Shown: positions 1-14,722 of the stretch, in pieces | Position numbering within the stretch: the first letter of the stretch is position 1 | Layout: each line of letters starts with the position of its first letter | Position numbers and translations under genes: made by a program | The notes under the pieces: model-generated | What the model was told of the DNA's origin: nothing | The model's database searches: none | The model's input: only the letters and a program-made list of their open reading frames with translations | Assembly (NCBI RefSeq): GCF_000260715.1 | Contig: NC_017834.1 | Coordinates: forward strand, 1,860,001-1,924,000 | Length of the DNA stretch: 64,000 nt | From: Bifidobacterium animalis subsp. animalis ATCC 25527 | GTDB lineage: Bacteria; Actinomycetota; Actinomycetes; Actinomycetales; Bifidobacteriaceae | Reading direction: 5' to 3'

Positions 1-1298
<1,298 letters not shown>

Positions 1299-1540
1299 AC
1301 ATTGCAGAAAGCCAAAAACGACTCTCAAATCCATTTCAAAAGAAATCAGACGGACCATCCAATAAGGAAGGACGGTCACACAAAAAACCTCCGCCATCCA
1401 TCAAAACCCGACAGGATTACCCACACGAAACCATGCAGGCGGACAACGGAACTGGCATCATAAAAGACGACCAAGCACCATCACGGCCACGACAGCCGCA
1501 ACGACATCAACCTTGGTCAAGTAGTACAGTACACGCTATT

Positions 1541-1552
1541 GAGTTCTCAAAC
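1541..1552 (-). promoter_or_regulatory. rrn leader boxA-like antitermination element
   Basis: On the minus strand the leader reads GTTTGAGAACTC about 240 nt before the 16S. This matches the TTTGAGAACTC element typical of actinobacterial rrn leaders and their 16S-23S spacers. A related copy is in the spacer at 8190-8200, and the same element occurs at 10250-10261 in the second operon. Confidence 0.7.
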
Positions 1553-1621
1553 CACCACCACACAGCCGGCGAACACACCCGGACCCAGTCCAGAAGCTCA
1601 CCAACCGGCAGCAAGATGAAT

Positions 1622-1651
1622 AACTTACACGCCCCACCCCGAAAACACAAA
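1622..1651 (-). promoter_or_regulatory. Putative rrn promoter, left operon
   Basis: On the minus strand, TTTGTG (1646-1651) and TAAGTT (1622-1627) are separated by 18 bp, upstream of the boxA-like leader element. The arrangement fits a vegetative promoter. The hexamers are not perfect consensus, so the exact site is an inference. Confidence 0.45.
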
Positions 1652-1930
1652 CCCACCCCCAACCACACACCACAAAACCCCTAGAAAACACTCACCACCA
1701 CCGGCGTGTCGAAAACCAGCCAAAACACCAACCAACGGACAAAACAGCCTGACCCCAATCCCACCCCCAGATGCAACAAGAGACACAAAAGGAGACACAA
1801 GAAAACCTACGGCACCTTCCACTTCTGCCTTCACCATATTCGCCCCTGATTCTCGCCCGACCTCGAGAACGCGCGACTACGCTGAACCGCAGTACATAAT
1901 CTGCGATTCATAGAACGGGAGGGAATTCGA

Positions 1931-3838
1931 ATGATTATGAACAATGGCTTCGTCCCCGTGGCCACCGCATCGCCGCGCACACGCGTCGCCGATCCGATGG
2001 CCAATGCCGAACTGTGTTGCGATGCCATAGTCCGCGCCGCGAACGCAGGTGCCAAGGTGGTTGCACTGCCGGAGGTGGTGCTCACCAGCTACATCGCCGA
2101 TGACATGCTGTACCACGACATCGTGCTCGATGCCGCCGAGGAGGCGCTTGCGCATCTCGTCGCCGAGACCGCGAAGCTGGACGTCGTATTCTCGGTGGGC
2201 CTGCCGCTATGCGTGAACGGCAAGATCTACAACACGCTTGCCATTTGCCATGCCGGCGAGATCATGGGCGTCGTCCCCAAGACCTACATTCCCACCTATG
2301 GCGTTGATTTCGAAGGTCGTTGGTTCAGTTCAGGGCCTGCCGACGTCACCTATATCACCGTCGCCGGCCAGGAGCATGTGCCGTTTGGCTCGCATCAGGT
2401 GTTCCGCTGCCGCCAGATGCCGCAGCTATGCCTGGGATATGAGATTTGCGAGGACATCTGGTCGCCTGATCCGCCGTCGATCCATCTTGCTCTTGCCGGC
2501 GCGACGATTATCTGCAACGGTTCCGCGTCGAACGCGTCACTCGAAAAGGATCTGTACCGCCGTTCGCTGATCAGCGGGCAGAGCGCACGCCTGTTGTGCT
2601 GCTATGCCTACTGCAGCTCAGGTCAAGGCGATTCCACCGGCGACGTGACTGTGGGCGGACAGGAGATCATCGCCGAGAACGGCAGTATTCTCGCGCAAGC
2701 CGAGCCGTTCGGAGATGGGTTCGCCATCGCCGACGTGGACGTCGAAAGCCTGTGGGGCGCACGTCGCGGCATGTCGTCGTTCCACGTGGAACCAACCCCG
2801 CAATACGCCGATTACCACGAGACCATGTTCGACATGACCATTCCCGATCATCCGCTCATGCGGCCGGTCTCCAAGCAGCCGTTCATTCCGGCGGATGAGA
2901 AGATGCGCGCAGACTGCTGCTCGCTGGCTGTGACGATGCAGGCGCACGGTCTCGCCGCCCGCGTGGGCGCGCAGAATGCCGATCATCTCGTCATCGATAC
3001 CACGAACTCGAGTGTGACGAACACAGCGCTGGCGATGCTCGCCGTCGCGCGATTCTACGATCTGGAACGCCCCGCCGTGCCGGACATGTACGTGGCGATC
3101 TCACAGGATGTGCAAAACGGGCAATCTGCAAACGTGAAACTCATCGAACAGCTGGCGGATGCACTCGGCCTGCCCCTCGCCACACTCGCCTCCGCCCAGG
3201 CCGCGCAACAGGACACCGCACAGAGCAGCCCGGAGCACCCGGTACTCGATATTCAGGAGCTGATCGGCGACACCAGCTGGCTTATCGTGAATCCGAGCGA
3301 CATGACCCAGCTGGCACTCGGTCTCGTGCAGTTCCCCTTCGATCTCGGCCGCCAATACGGCATCAATTCGCAGATTGCACACACCTTCGTGCCGGTGATT
3401 CTGCGGCAGTACGCGCAGGAGTGCGCAGAAGGGAATCTGCAGACGTTGCTCGGCGCGATCTGCGACGCCGACGACGAGCTGCATATACCGGAACATGACA
3501 CGGTGAGCATGAGCGAAAGCGCGGAGCTCGGGCCAGCGATTGTGGAGGACTTCTATCTGGATGGCTTCCTGCGTGCCCAATACCGGCCCGCGAAAACGTT
3601 TGCGCTGGCTAAGCAGGCATTCGCCGGGGAGTATGGCGAACATGAGCTGCTCGTCTGGATGAAGGCGTTCTACGAGCGCTTCTTCGGCTCGCAGTTCCTC
3701 CGCCACAGCTTGCCCGACGGCCCGCGTATCGGCTCGGCGGGACTCGACCTGCGCGACGGCTTCATGATGCCGACGTATGCGCAGAGCACGCTGTGGATGA
3801 ACGAAGTGGACGCGCTGCTCAACGCGGCGGCCAAGTGA
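1931..3838 (+). CDS. NadE-like protein: intact nitrilase domain, degenerate NAD synthetase domain
   Basis: Residues 1-300 form a nitrilase-type glutaminase domain as in glutamine-dependent NAD+ synthase. The triad is visible: E48 in LPEVVLTSY, K117 in VVPKTYIPTYG and C173 in GYEICEDIW. Residues 320-635 follow the outline of the synthetase domain, but the ATP pyrophosphatase loop SGGxDS is replaced by TTNSSVTNT (357-365). The usual GTGDLSELALGW motif reads VNPSDMTQLALGL. Length (635 aa) is close to two-domain NadE proteins. ATG at 1931 follows GGGAGG with 7 nt spacing; a second ATG at 1937 is possible. It stands alone between two rrn operons and ends at a strong hairpin. NAD+ synthesis by the C-terminal half looks unlikely; amidase activity of the N-terminal half remains possible. 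Databases would probably label it NAD+ synthase. Confidence 0.85.
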   Translation: MIMNNGFVPVATASPRTRVADPMANAELCCDAIVRAANAGAKVVALPEVVLTSYIADDMLYHDIVLDAAEEALAHLVAETAKLDVVFSVGLPLCVNGKIYNTLAICHAGEIMGVVPKTYIPTYGVDFEGRWFSSGPADVTYITVAGQEHVPFGSHQVFRCRQMPQLCLGYEICEDIWSPDPPSIHLALAGATIICNGSASNASLEKDLYRRSLISGQSARLLCCYAYCSSGQGDSTGDVTVGGQEIIAENGSILAQAEPFGDGFAIADVDVESLWGARRGMSSFHVEPTPQYADYHETMFDMTIPDHPLMRPVSKQPFIPADEKMRADCCSLAVTMQAHGLAARVGAQNADHLVIDTTNSSVTNTALAMLAVARFYDLERPAVPDMYVAISQDVQNGQSANVKLIEQLADALGLPLATLASAQAAQQDTAQSSPEHPVLDIQELIGDTSWLIVNPSDMTQLALGLVQFPFDLGRQYGINSQIAHTFVPVILRQYAQECAEGNLQTLLGAICDADDELHIPEHDTVSMSESAELGPAIVEDFYLDGFLRAQYRPAKTFALAKQAFAGEYGEHELLVWMKAFYERFFGSQFLRHSLPDGPRIGSAGLDLRDGFMMPTYAQSTLWMNEVDALLNAAAK

Positions 3839-3858
3839 TCACGGCACCGCGCGCATAA

Positions 3859-3901
3859 GCAAATGGGGCTGCAGATATCGCATATCTGCAGCCCCATTTG
3901 C
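3859..3901. terminator. Hairpin terminator after the NadE-like gene
   Basis: A perfect 20-bp stem (3859-3878 with 3882-3901) and a 3-nt loop start 20 bp after the stop codon. There is no long T tract, as often seen in bifidobacteria. It lies between convergent genes and could serve both. Confidence 0.8.
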
Positions 3902-3942
3902 TTCCCTGATTTCACGGATCGTCATGCCCGCAGATTACGTTG

Positions 3943-4245
3943 CTAGCCGCCGAATATCTCCTCATGGGTGCCGGTGCGCATGAACACGGCAAAGGAATCC
4001 TCCCGCACCCATACCGCAAGTCAATCGCCCGCGTTGCCCACATGACACTCAACCACACCTTGCCAATCCTTGCCTTTGAGTCGGTGCGCTCGATGCCGGA
4101 CGCGCAGGATCTCCTTGGATTCCTCCGTGTTCTCCAGGACCAGACGTATGACGTTCTTCAGCTCCGTCAGATCGGCGTGTTTGCGCTGCAGTCGCTTGAC
4201 GTCACGACGAAAAGCCGATGTGTAGTCCGCTTCCAACCGCGCCAT
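3943..4245 (-). pseudogene. YafQ/RelE-family toxin interrupted by a TGA codon
   Basis: The gene starts with ATG at 4245, 2 nt after the antitoxin stop. It runs 74 codons to a TGA at 4021-4023. Translation in the same frame continues for 25 more residues, LAVWVREDSF... to RTGTHEEIFGG, and stops at 3943. This tail is the conserved YafQ C terminus; in E. coli YafQ the matching segment is HVEPDWILIYK...RTGTHAALFG. The TGA sits exactly where the conserved Trp (TGG) of the DW motif is expected, so a single G-to-A change explains it. The catalytic-region THxxxF segment is therefore not translated unless the stop is read through. Family role: ribosome-dependent mRNA interferase neutralised by DinJ. 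Total length including the tail is 100 codons, close to the usual ~92. Confidence 0.85.
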
Positions 4246-4247
4246 GC

Positions 4248-4517
4248 TCAGATTCCCAACGAATCGAACATCGCGTCGGCATCCTGGAACCGAGGCGCCC
4301 CCTCCTTGGCCATGCGTCGCGCTTCAGCCAATGCTTCCAACGTTTCCTCGGGAACGTTGCTGTAGGACAGATTCAATGGGATGCGCCGCTCACGCACGAT
4401 CTGCCGGTAAAACGCGCGCGTGACACTCGACAGGTCGAAACCGAAATCCTCTGCGATGTCAGAAGCCTGCTTCTTCGTATCCTCGTCAACCCGGACCGTG
4501 ACCGATGTCATGCTCAT
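4248..4517 (-). CDS. RelB/DinJ-family antitoxin
   Basis: The 89-residue protein begins MSMTSVTVRVDEDTKKQA, the ribbon-helix-helix start typical of DinJ/RelB, followed by SDIAEDFGFDLSSVTRAF. Its C-terminal half (residues about 45-89) is the flexible toxin-binding part. ATG at 4517 is chosen because AAGGAG lies 5 nt upstream (4523-4528); an in-frame start 48 bp further upstream has no ribosome site. It precedes the toxin by 2 nt in one operon. The family represses its own promoter through the N-terminal domain. With the toxin truncated, this is probably an orphan antitoxin or regulator. Confidence 0.88.
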   Translation of the reverse strand: MSMTSVTVRVDEDTKKQASDIAEDFGFDLSSVTRAFYRQIVRERRIPLNLSYSNVPEETLEALAEARRMAKEGAPRFQDADAMFDSLGI

Positions 4518-4620
4518 AACCACTCCTTGACAAACGTAAGACAATATTAAGCTCAAGTATTGCAATAATCAAATAGTTAACGAATGTGTCGGAGGGGCTG
4601 CATTTTGCTTGGGATATGCG

Positions 4621-4652
4621 AAGGCCCGGGGAACGTGTGTTCCCCGGGCCTT
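4621..4652 (-). terminator. rrn operon terminator hairpin
   Basis: A perfect 13-bp stem (4621-4633 with 4640-4652, GC-rich AAGGCCCGGGGAA arm) with a 6-nt loop lies just downstream of the 5S gene on the minus strand. No T tract follows. Confidence 0.8.
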
Positions 4653-4663
4653 CGGTGAAGTGT

Positions 4664-4783
4664 GGTTGCGGCGGTGTGCTACTCTCCCATGTCCTCTCGG
4701 GCATAGTACCATCGCCGTGCCAGGGCTTAGCTTCCGGGTTCGGAATGGGACCGGGCGTCTCCCCTGGGCCATGGCCGCCGCAA
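4664..4783 (-). rRNA. rrf: 5S rRNA
   Basis: The minus strand reads a typical 5S: GCGGCGGCCATGGC near the 5' end, then CATTCCGAACCCGGAAG in the conserved loop region, and a 3' end complementary to the 5' end (CCGCCGCAACC). It is the last gene of the operon, about 120 nt after the 23S. Ends are approximate. Confidence 0.93.
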
Positions 4784-4907
4784 AATTCTGTTATTCTCTG
4801 TTCGGGTGGCGGATTGGGAACCGGATCGTGGACGCGGGTGTTGAAGGATGTTGGTGTTCGTGCCGCCATGATGATGTCGCCGGGGTTGTCCTGGCTTGTG
4901 TCATGGT

Positions 4908-10438
<5,531 letters not shown>

Positions 10439-10602
10439 CCCAAACCAACCAAACAACCAACACACAACCAACCAAAAATGCCAGCACGGGAACGAACATT
10501 CCATCAAACAGCTTCGCCGCCACGCAAAAGACCACCACAGATGCCACATCCATCCCCAGCGCATAACACCCGTGACACGAGCTACACAGCCTCCTCCCCA
10601 CA

Positions 10603-10722
10603 CGTAAAAGGAGACAACAACCACACCACACACGACCCAAATTACGCAAAATGGGTCATACCAGACCATCCCTCGACGTAAAAGGAGACGAAACCCGTGC
10701 CACAAACGACCCAAATTACGCA
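10603..10722 (+). repeat. Two copies of a GTAAAAGGAGAC...GACCCAAATTACGCA element
   Basis: Copy A (10603-10648) and copy B (10677-10722) each start with CGTAAAAGGAGAC and end with GACCCAAATTACGCA, about 46 bp long with unlike centres. The ends are imperfect inverted repeats (CGTAA / TTACG). Three more family members occur at 22927-23234. The element lies in the 425-bp gap between the rrn promoter region and the Sir2 gene. I see no gene in the rest of that gap, which is C/A-rich. Confidence 0.7.
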
Positions 10723-10863
10723 GGCTAGGCAGCCAACCCTGCAACACGGAGACAGTCGGGCGCAGTCAGCCAAGATGCACGTACCGCACCGAAATGCGAA
10801 GTGGTGTAGAACTGGGAACAGAAGCAATCTGCAAACACAGCAACAAGCAACAGAGGAGCAGGC

Positions 10864-11622
10864 ATGGCACAGAAACAGATCGTGGTACTCACCGGCGCGG
10901 GAATCTCCACTTCGGCGGGAATTCCGGACTTCCGCGGGCCGGACGGCGTATGGACCAAGCACCCGGACCAGATGCAGGTGTACGACATCGATGCGTTCCT
11001 CACCGATAAAGAGGCGCGCGAATACTCCTGGCGTTGGCAGAAAGAGTCCCCGGTGTGGAACGCGAAACCGGGCAAAGCGCATTATGCACTCGTCGACCTC
11101 GAGAAAGCGGGCATGCTCAGTCTCATCGCCACGCAGAACTTCGACGCACTGCACGAAAAGGCGGGGAATTCGCCGAGCAAGATCGTGAATCTGCACGGCA
11201 CCATCGGCACGTCGCACTGCATGAAGTGCCATGCGAAATATGACACCGCAGACATCATGGCACGGCTTGACGAGGAGCCGGATCCGCATTGCCATCGCCA
11301 GCTGCCGTACCGCGGGAACATGCCCTGCAACGGGCTGCTCAAGACGGACGTCGTCTACTTCGGCGAAGCGCTGCCGGAAGGCGCGATGGAACGGTCTATC
11401 CGCGCCGCACAGCAGGCCGACGAACTGTGGGTGGTCGGGTCCACGCTCGAAGTGTTCCCCGCGGCGTCGATTGTTCCGGCCGCGGCTCAGGCGGGAGTGC
11501 CGATCACCATCATGAACATGGGTCGCACACAGTACGATTCGCTCGCCACGCGCCTCATTCACGAAGACATCGCGGTGGCGCTGCCGGAGCTCGTGCAGCG
11601 GACCATCGCAGACAACAGGTGA
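10864..11622 (+). CDS. Sir2-family NAD-dependent protein deacylase (sirtuin)
   Basis: The 252-residue protein has the full sirtuin signature. GAGISTSAGIPDFRG (11-25) is the NAD-binding loop, TQNFDALH (90-97) follows, H111 in LHG is the catalytic histidine, and C119, C122, C143 and C155 form the zinc site. GSTLEVFPAA (192-201) closes the cofactor pocket. The family removes acetyl or acyl groups from protein lysines, consuming NAD+ and releasing nicotinamide. ATG at 10864 is preceded by GAGGAGC. It is a single-gene unit ending at a strong hairpin. Substrate preference (acetyl or longer acyl) cannot be read reliably. Confidence 0.93.
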   Translation: MAQKQIVVLTGAGISTSAGIPDFRGPDGVWTKHPDQMQVYDIDAFLTDKEAREYSWRWQKESPVWNAKPGKAHYALVDLEKAGMLSLIATQNFDALHEKAGNSPSKIVNLHGTIGTSHCMKCHAKYDTADIMARLDEEPDPHCHRQLPYRGNMPCNGLLKTDVVYFGEALPEGAMERSIRAAQQADELWVVGSTLEVFPAASIVPAAAQAGVPITIMNMGRTQYDSLATRLIHEDIAVALPELVQRTIADNR

Positions 11623-11644
11623 GCGCACGGCGTTCCCGCACATA

Positions 11645-11687
11645 GTATTGGGCCCGCGTTCCAGTGCACGGAACGCGGGCCCAATAC
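11645..11687. terminator. Hairpin terminator after the sirtuin gene
   Basis: Perfect 18-bp stem (11645-11662 with 11670-11687) and 7-nt loop. It lies between the convergent sirtuin and threonine ammonia-lyase genes and may terminate both. Confidence 0.85.
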
Positions 11688-11779
11688 ATTGCTTGGCAAC
11701 AAACGTACCAGATTAGCAGATAATCGCCGGCGGGCAATCTGCAGACCGGCAGATGAAACCGGGAGGCGAGATCGCGGAA

Positions 11780-13045
11780 TCAGTAGATTCGCTTGGGTGA
11801 ATAACCAGCATCGCGCAGCATCTGCATGACCTGTTCGATATGGTCCGGGCCGTTCGTCTCCACGGTCACGCCGAGCGCCACCGAGTTCGTGTAATGACCG
11901 TTCGCCTTGAACTGGTCATGATCGAGCGCGATGACATTCGCGCGCGCCTTCGCGAGGATCGTCGCGACCTTGACCAGCTGGCCAGGGGTGTCGGGCAGCT
12001 CGACCTCGAAATTCATGATGCGGCCGCGCGCGATCATACCCTTCTGGATCACCGCGCCGATCGTCACCGTGTCGATGTTGCCGCCCGACATGATCGACAC
12101 GACGACGTGCTCTCCCGGCGCCTCCGCGAACTTGCGCGAACGCAGATTGAGATGTTCGAGCGCAGCGAGCGAAACGGCGCCCGCGGCCTCCACGACCATC
12201 TTGTGCTTCTCGAGCATGAGCAGGATCATCTCGTTGATATCGCGCTCGGAGACCTCCACAAGGTCGTCGAGGAACTCATTGAGCAGCGCGAACGTGAGAT
12301 CGCCGGGACGACGCACCGCCACGCCCTCCGCAGACGTGACCACCTTGTCGGCCGGCACCACGTGACCGGCGTTGAACGACCTGCGGAACGCCGGCGAACC
12401 CTCCGGAATCGCGCCGATCACGCGCACCTCAGGACGGAACATCTTCACGGCGAGCGCGACGCCAGCACCCAGGCCGCCGCCGCCAAGAGGCACGACGATG
12501 TCGGTGACATCCGGAACGTCTTCGAGAATCTCCATGGCGATGGTGCCCTGCCCGCACAGCACCTCGTAATCGTCGAACGGCGGCACGTAGGTCATGCCCT
12601 CACGCTGGCTCAGCTCGATCGCGTAGGCCGCGGCCTCGTCGAACACATCGCCGTGCAGCACGACGTCGGCTCCGTACGCCTTCGTCGCGTCCACCTTGAG
12701 CGGCGGCGTGATCTCCGGCATCAGAATCGTCGCCTTCGCCCCACGCTCACGGGCCGCATAGGCGACGCCCTGCGCATGGTTGCCTGCCGAGGCGGTGACA
12801 ATACCGCGCTCGAGCTCCTCGTCGGTGAGCGAGGCGATCTTGTTGTAAGCGCCGCGAATCTTGAACGAACCTGTGACCTGCAGATTCTCCGGCTTGAGCA
12901 GGATCGTGTGCCCGGTCATCTCCGACAGCACCGGCGACGCGATGATCTGCGTGTGCTTTGCAGTCCCCTCGAGTCGTTCGGCGGCCATCTTCAGTTCCGC
13001 AGCGTGATCCCTGCGCATTGCTTGCAACACATCTTTCTGTTCCAT
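11780..13045 (-). CDS. ilvA: Threonine ammonia-lyase (dehydratase) with ACT domain
   Basis: This PLP enzyme (421 aa) converts threonine to 2-oxobutanoate and ammonia, the first step toward isoleucine. K62 in GSFKIRGAYNK is the Schiff-base lysine, GGGGLGAG around 185-192 binds the PLP phosphate, and SGGN near 320 is the second cofactor contact. Residues about 335-421 form a single ACT regulatory domain (LPDTPGQLVKVATILAKA), so the protein is of the short TdcB/IlvA2-like type rather than E. coli IlvA with two regulatory lobes. ATG at 13045 is chosen from the family N terminus; no clear ribosome site precedes it, and a TTG three codons earlier is possible. Monocistronic. Confidence 0.92.
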   Translation of the reverse strand: MEQKDVLQAMRRDHAAELKMAAERLEGTAKHTQIIASPVLSEMTGHTILLKPENLQVTGSFKIRGAYNKIASLTDEELERGIVTASAGNHAQGVAYAARERGAKATILMPEITPPLKVDATKAYGADVVLHGDVFDEAAAYAIELSQREGMTYVPPFDDYEVLCGQGTIAMEILEDVPDVTDIVVPLGGGGLGAGVALAVKMFRPEVRVIGAIPEGSPAFRRSFNAGHVVPADKVVTSAEGVAVRRPGDLTFALLNEFLDDLVEVSERDINEMILLMLEKHKMVVEAAGAVSLAALEHLNLRSRKFAEAPGEHVVVSIMSGGNIDTVTIGAVIQKGMIARGRIMNFEVELPDTPGQLVKVATILAKARANVIALDHDQFKANGHYTNSVALGVTVETNGPDHIEQVMQMLRDAGYSPKRIY

Positions 13046-13153
13046 GGGAGCCAAGTTTAAGAAAAAACCGCGCGCGCGTCACACTCTGTCCGACTGCTGA
13101 CATAGTTCGTCTTCCAGCGTGAACAGATGCGGCCCTGTTTCCCGCATTCGATG

Positions 13154-13169
13154 TGTTTCACGGGAAACA
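13154..13169. promoter_or_regulatory. parS-like site 1
   Basis: TGTTTCACGGGAAACA differs by one base from the parS form TGTTTCACGTGAAACA bound by chromosomal ParB. It lies in the 245-bp gap between ilvA and the accessory module. The similar site at 16564-16579 is on the other side of that module. Binding is inferred, not shown. A -10-like TACAAT for the next gene lies at 13242-13247. Confidence 0.55.
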
Positions 13170-13290
13170 CGGGCGCGAGTGCGAGCCGATGCAGGCTCGG
13201 AGATACCGAACAACCCCTGTACTTCCACTTCGACGCCAGTCTACAATGAGATAGATTGCCAACTGCGTCAACGAAGGAGAGGGGGAACTT

Positions 13291-14712
13291 ATGGGCATGA
13301 TCGTTGTGCTTGAACTAAGCGATGCCGACAACGAGTATCAATTTGATTCCCATATTGCCGCGGCGACAGAGAAAGCGCAACTGGAGCTGACGCGACTTGA
13401 CGACATCATTGGGGCATCTCGGATGTTGAGACCCGAATGTGACCGCCTCGATTACGCTTTGGCAGTTTCGTCCGGCGTGCTGTGCTCGCTGTTCGATATC
13501 TTTCTCGTCGGGGCGCCGAACGATTCGGAGCTGCAAAGTCAAACCGATCAGTGGTTCAGTTCTCGCATACAGAACTTTGCAAGGTTTTTCGGATGGGACG
13601 GCGAAAAGGGTGATCTGGCATCCGCCATCAAAAAGTTGGAGGACACGTTCGGGATTCCCTATGATCAGACAGGTCAGGGCATTTCCGGCACGATTGTTTT
13701 CAGCCTCTCCCCGATGAACCATCATTTCAAATCGCTCGGTCACAATCCCACTCTATTTGGTCTGTTCTTCTCCATTCTGGACCAATTCACCAATCAGTCG
13801 CATTTCGTGTCAGGCGGTCAGATGATTGCCTTGACCGAGGCCAGCGGTTCCTTCGAACTACGAGGCGCAACGGTTCCGGCACGCCTGTTCTGCGGATTCA
13901 CGAATTGGCTTGGGCATCTTTTCTCTGATATGACAGGCTCGTCGGGAAGCGCACGAAAAGGCAATCGCGGCATGGGTATCCCCTCTCCACTGTGGACATG
14001 GGCCAATGACGCGATAGCCACACTGCAGACTATGCGTATACGGATTCCGGACTGGCTGACGCAGTTCAATGAATTTGCGATGAACTTGTATTTGCAGGGT
14101 TATGACCTGCGATTCCAGGCCATGCAGGCCATCCCCGTAATGCTCAATGAACTGATTACACGACTGCTGTATCTCACACGCAGGCTCGTCGAATACTACC
14201 GAGAACATGCGCATGAATCGCTGTCACCTCAGGCAATGTGGACAGCATGTGAACCATTCACGAATCCCTCAGTCAAACGCATGCTTACGGTGGCACATGG
14301 CACCTTCTGCTTGTTTGACGCAACGGATGCCATCATTCGAGGGGCAACGAAAACGCCAGGTTCATTTGACGTACAGGAAATAGCGATGCGGCTCAATATC
14401 GTAGGAATCGGCCGTTTCGCCATCAGTCTGTACGGCGAAGGCAGGCGTGCCGGCCAGCTGCACAAAGTGGAGCAGCAAGCCCGATTCGCGAGCCGCGAGC
14501 GCATTATCGTCGAGGATTACCTCGCCGGATTGGTCGAGCTCGGTCGTTTGTATGACGATCGACAGCTCATCGATTTTACCGATGCTTTCAAAAACAGCGG
14601 TCCATATATCAGGGCATTCGAGAAATCTGCCCGGCTGGCCGCACTTCGCAGGGTCCCGAAAGACCAGATTCTCACCACAAAGTCAGACATCGATTCATAT
14701 TTCAACAAGTAA
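13291..14712 (+). CDS. Conserved hypothetical protein, first gene of a two-gene module
   Basis: This 473-residue protein matches no family I can name with certainty. Visible features: a hydrophobic stretch at 55-74 (YALAVSSGVLCSLFDIFLVG) without a signal peptide; a distinctive polar/aromatic block at 143-166 (NHHFKSLGHNPTLFGLFFSI and following residues); a second block at 202-219 (GFTNWLGHLFSDMTGSSG); and NRGMGIPSPLWTW at 225-237. The C-terminal third is alpha-helical and rich in Arg. ATG at 13291 follows AGGAGAGGGGGA. The SD of the next gene overlaps this stop codon, so the two are probably translated together. Base composition is visibly less GC-rich than the flanking housekeeping genes, which suggests transfer. 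From memory, similar sequences occur in gut Firmicutes as hypothetical proteins, but this is unverified. No enzymatic motif was found. Confidence 0.8.
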   Translation: MGMIVVLELSDADNEYQFDSHIAAATEKAQLELTRLDDIIGASRMLRPECDRLDYALAVSSGVLCSLFDIFLVGAPNDSELQSQTDQWFSSRIQNFARFFGWDGEKGDLASAIKKLEDTFGIPYDQTGQGISGTIVFSLSPMNHHFKSLGHNPTLFGLFFSILDQFTNQSHFVSGGQMIALTEASGSFELRGATVPARLFCGFTNWLGHLFSDMTGSSGSARKGNRGMGIPSPLWTWANDAIATLQTMRIRIPDWLTQFNEFAMNLYLQGYDLRFQAMQAIPVMLNELITRLLYLTRRLVEYYREHAHESLSPQAMWTACEPFTNPSVKRMLTVAHGTFCLFDATDAIIRGATKTPGSFDVQEIAMRLNIVGIGRFAISLYGEGRRAGQLHKVEQQARFASRERIIVEDYLAGLVELGRLYDDRQLIDFTDAFKNSGPYIRAFEKSARLAALRRVPKDQILTTKSDIDSYFNK

Positions 14713-14722
14713 AGGAGTTGCC

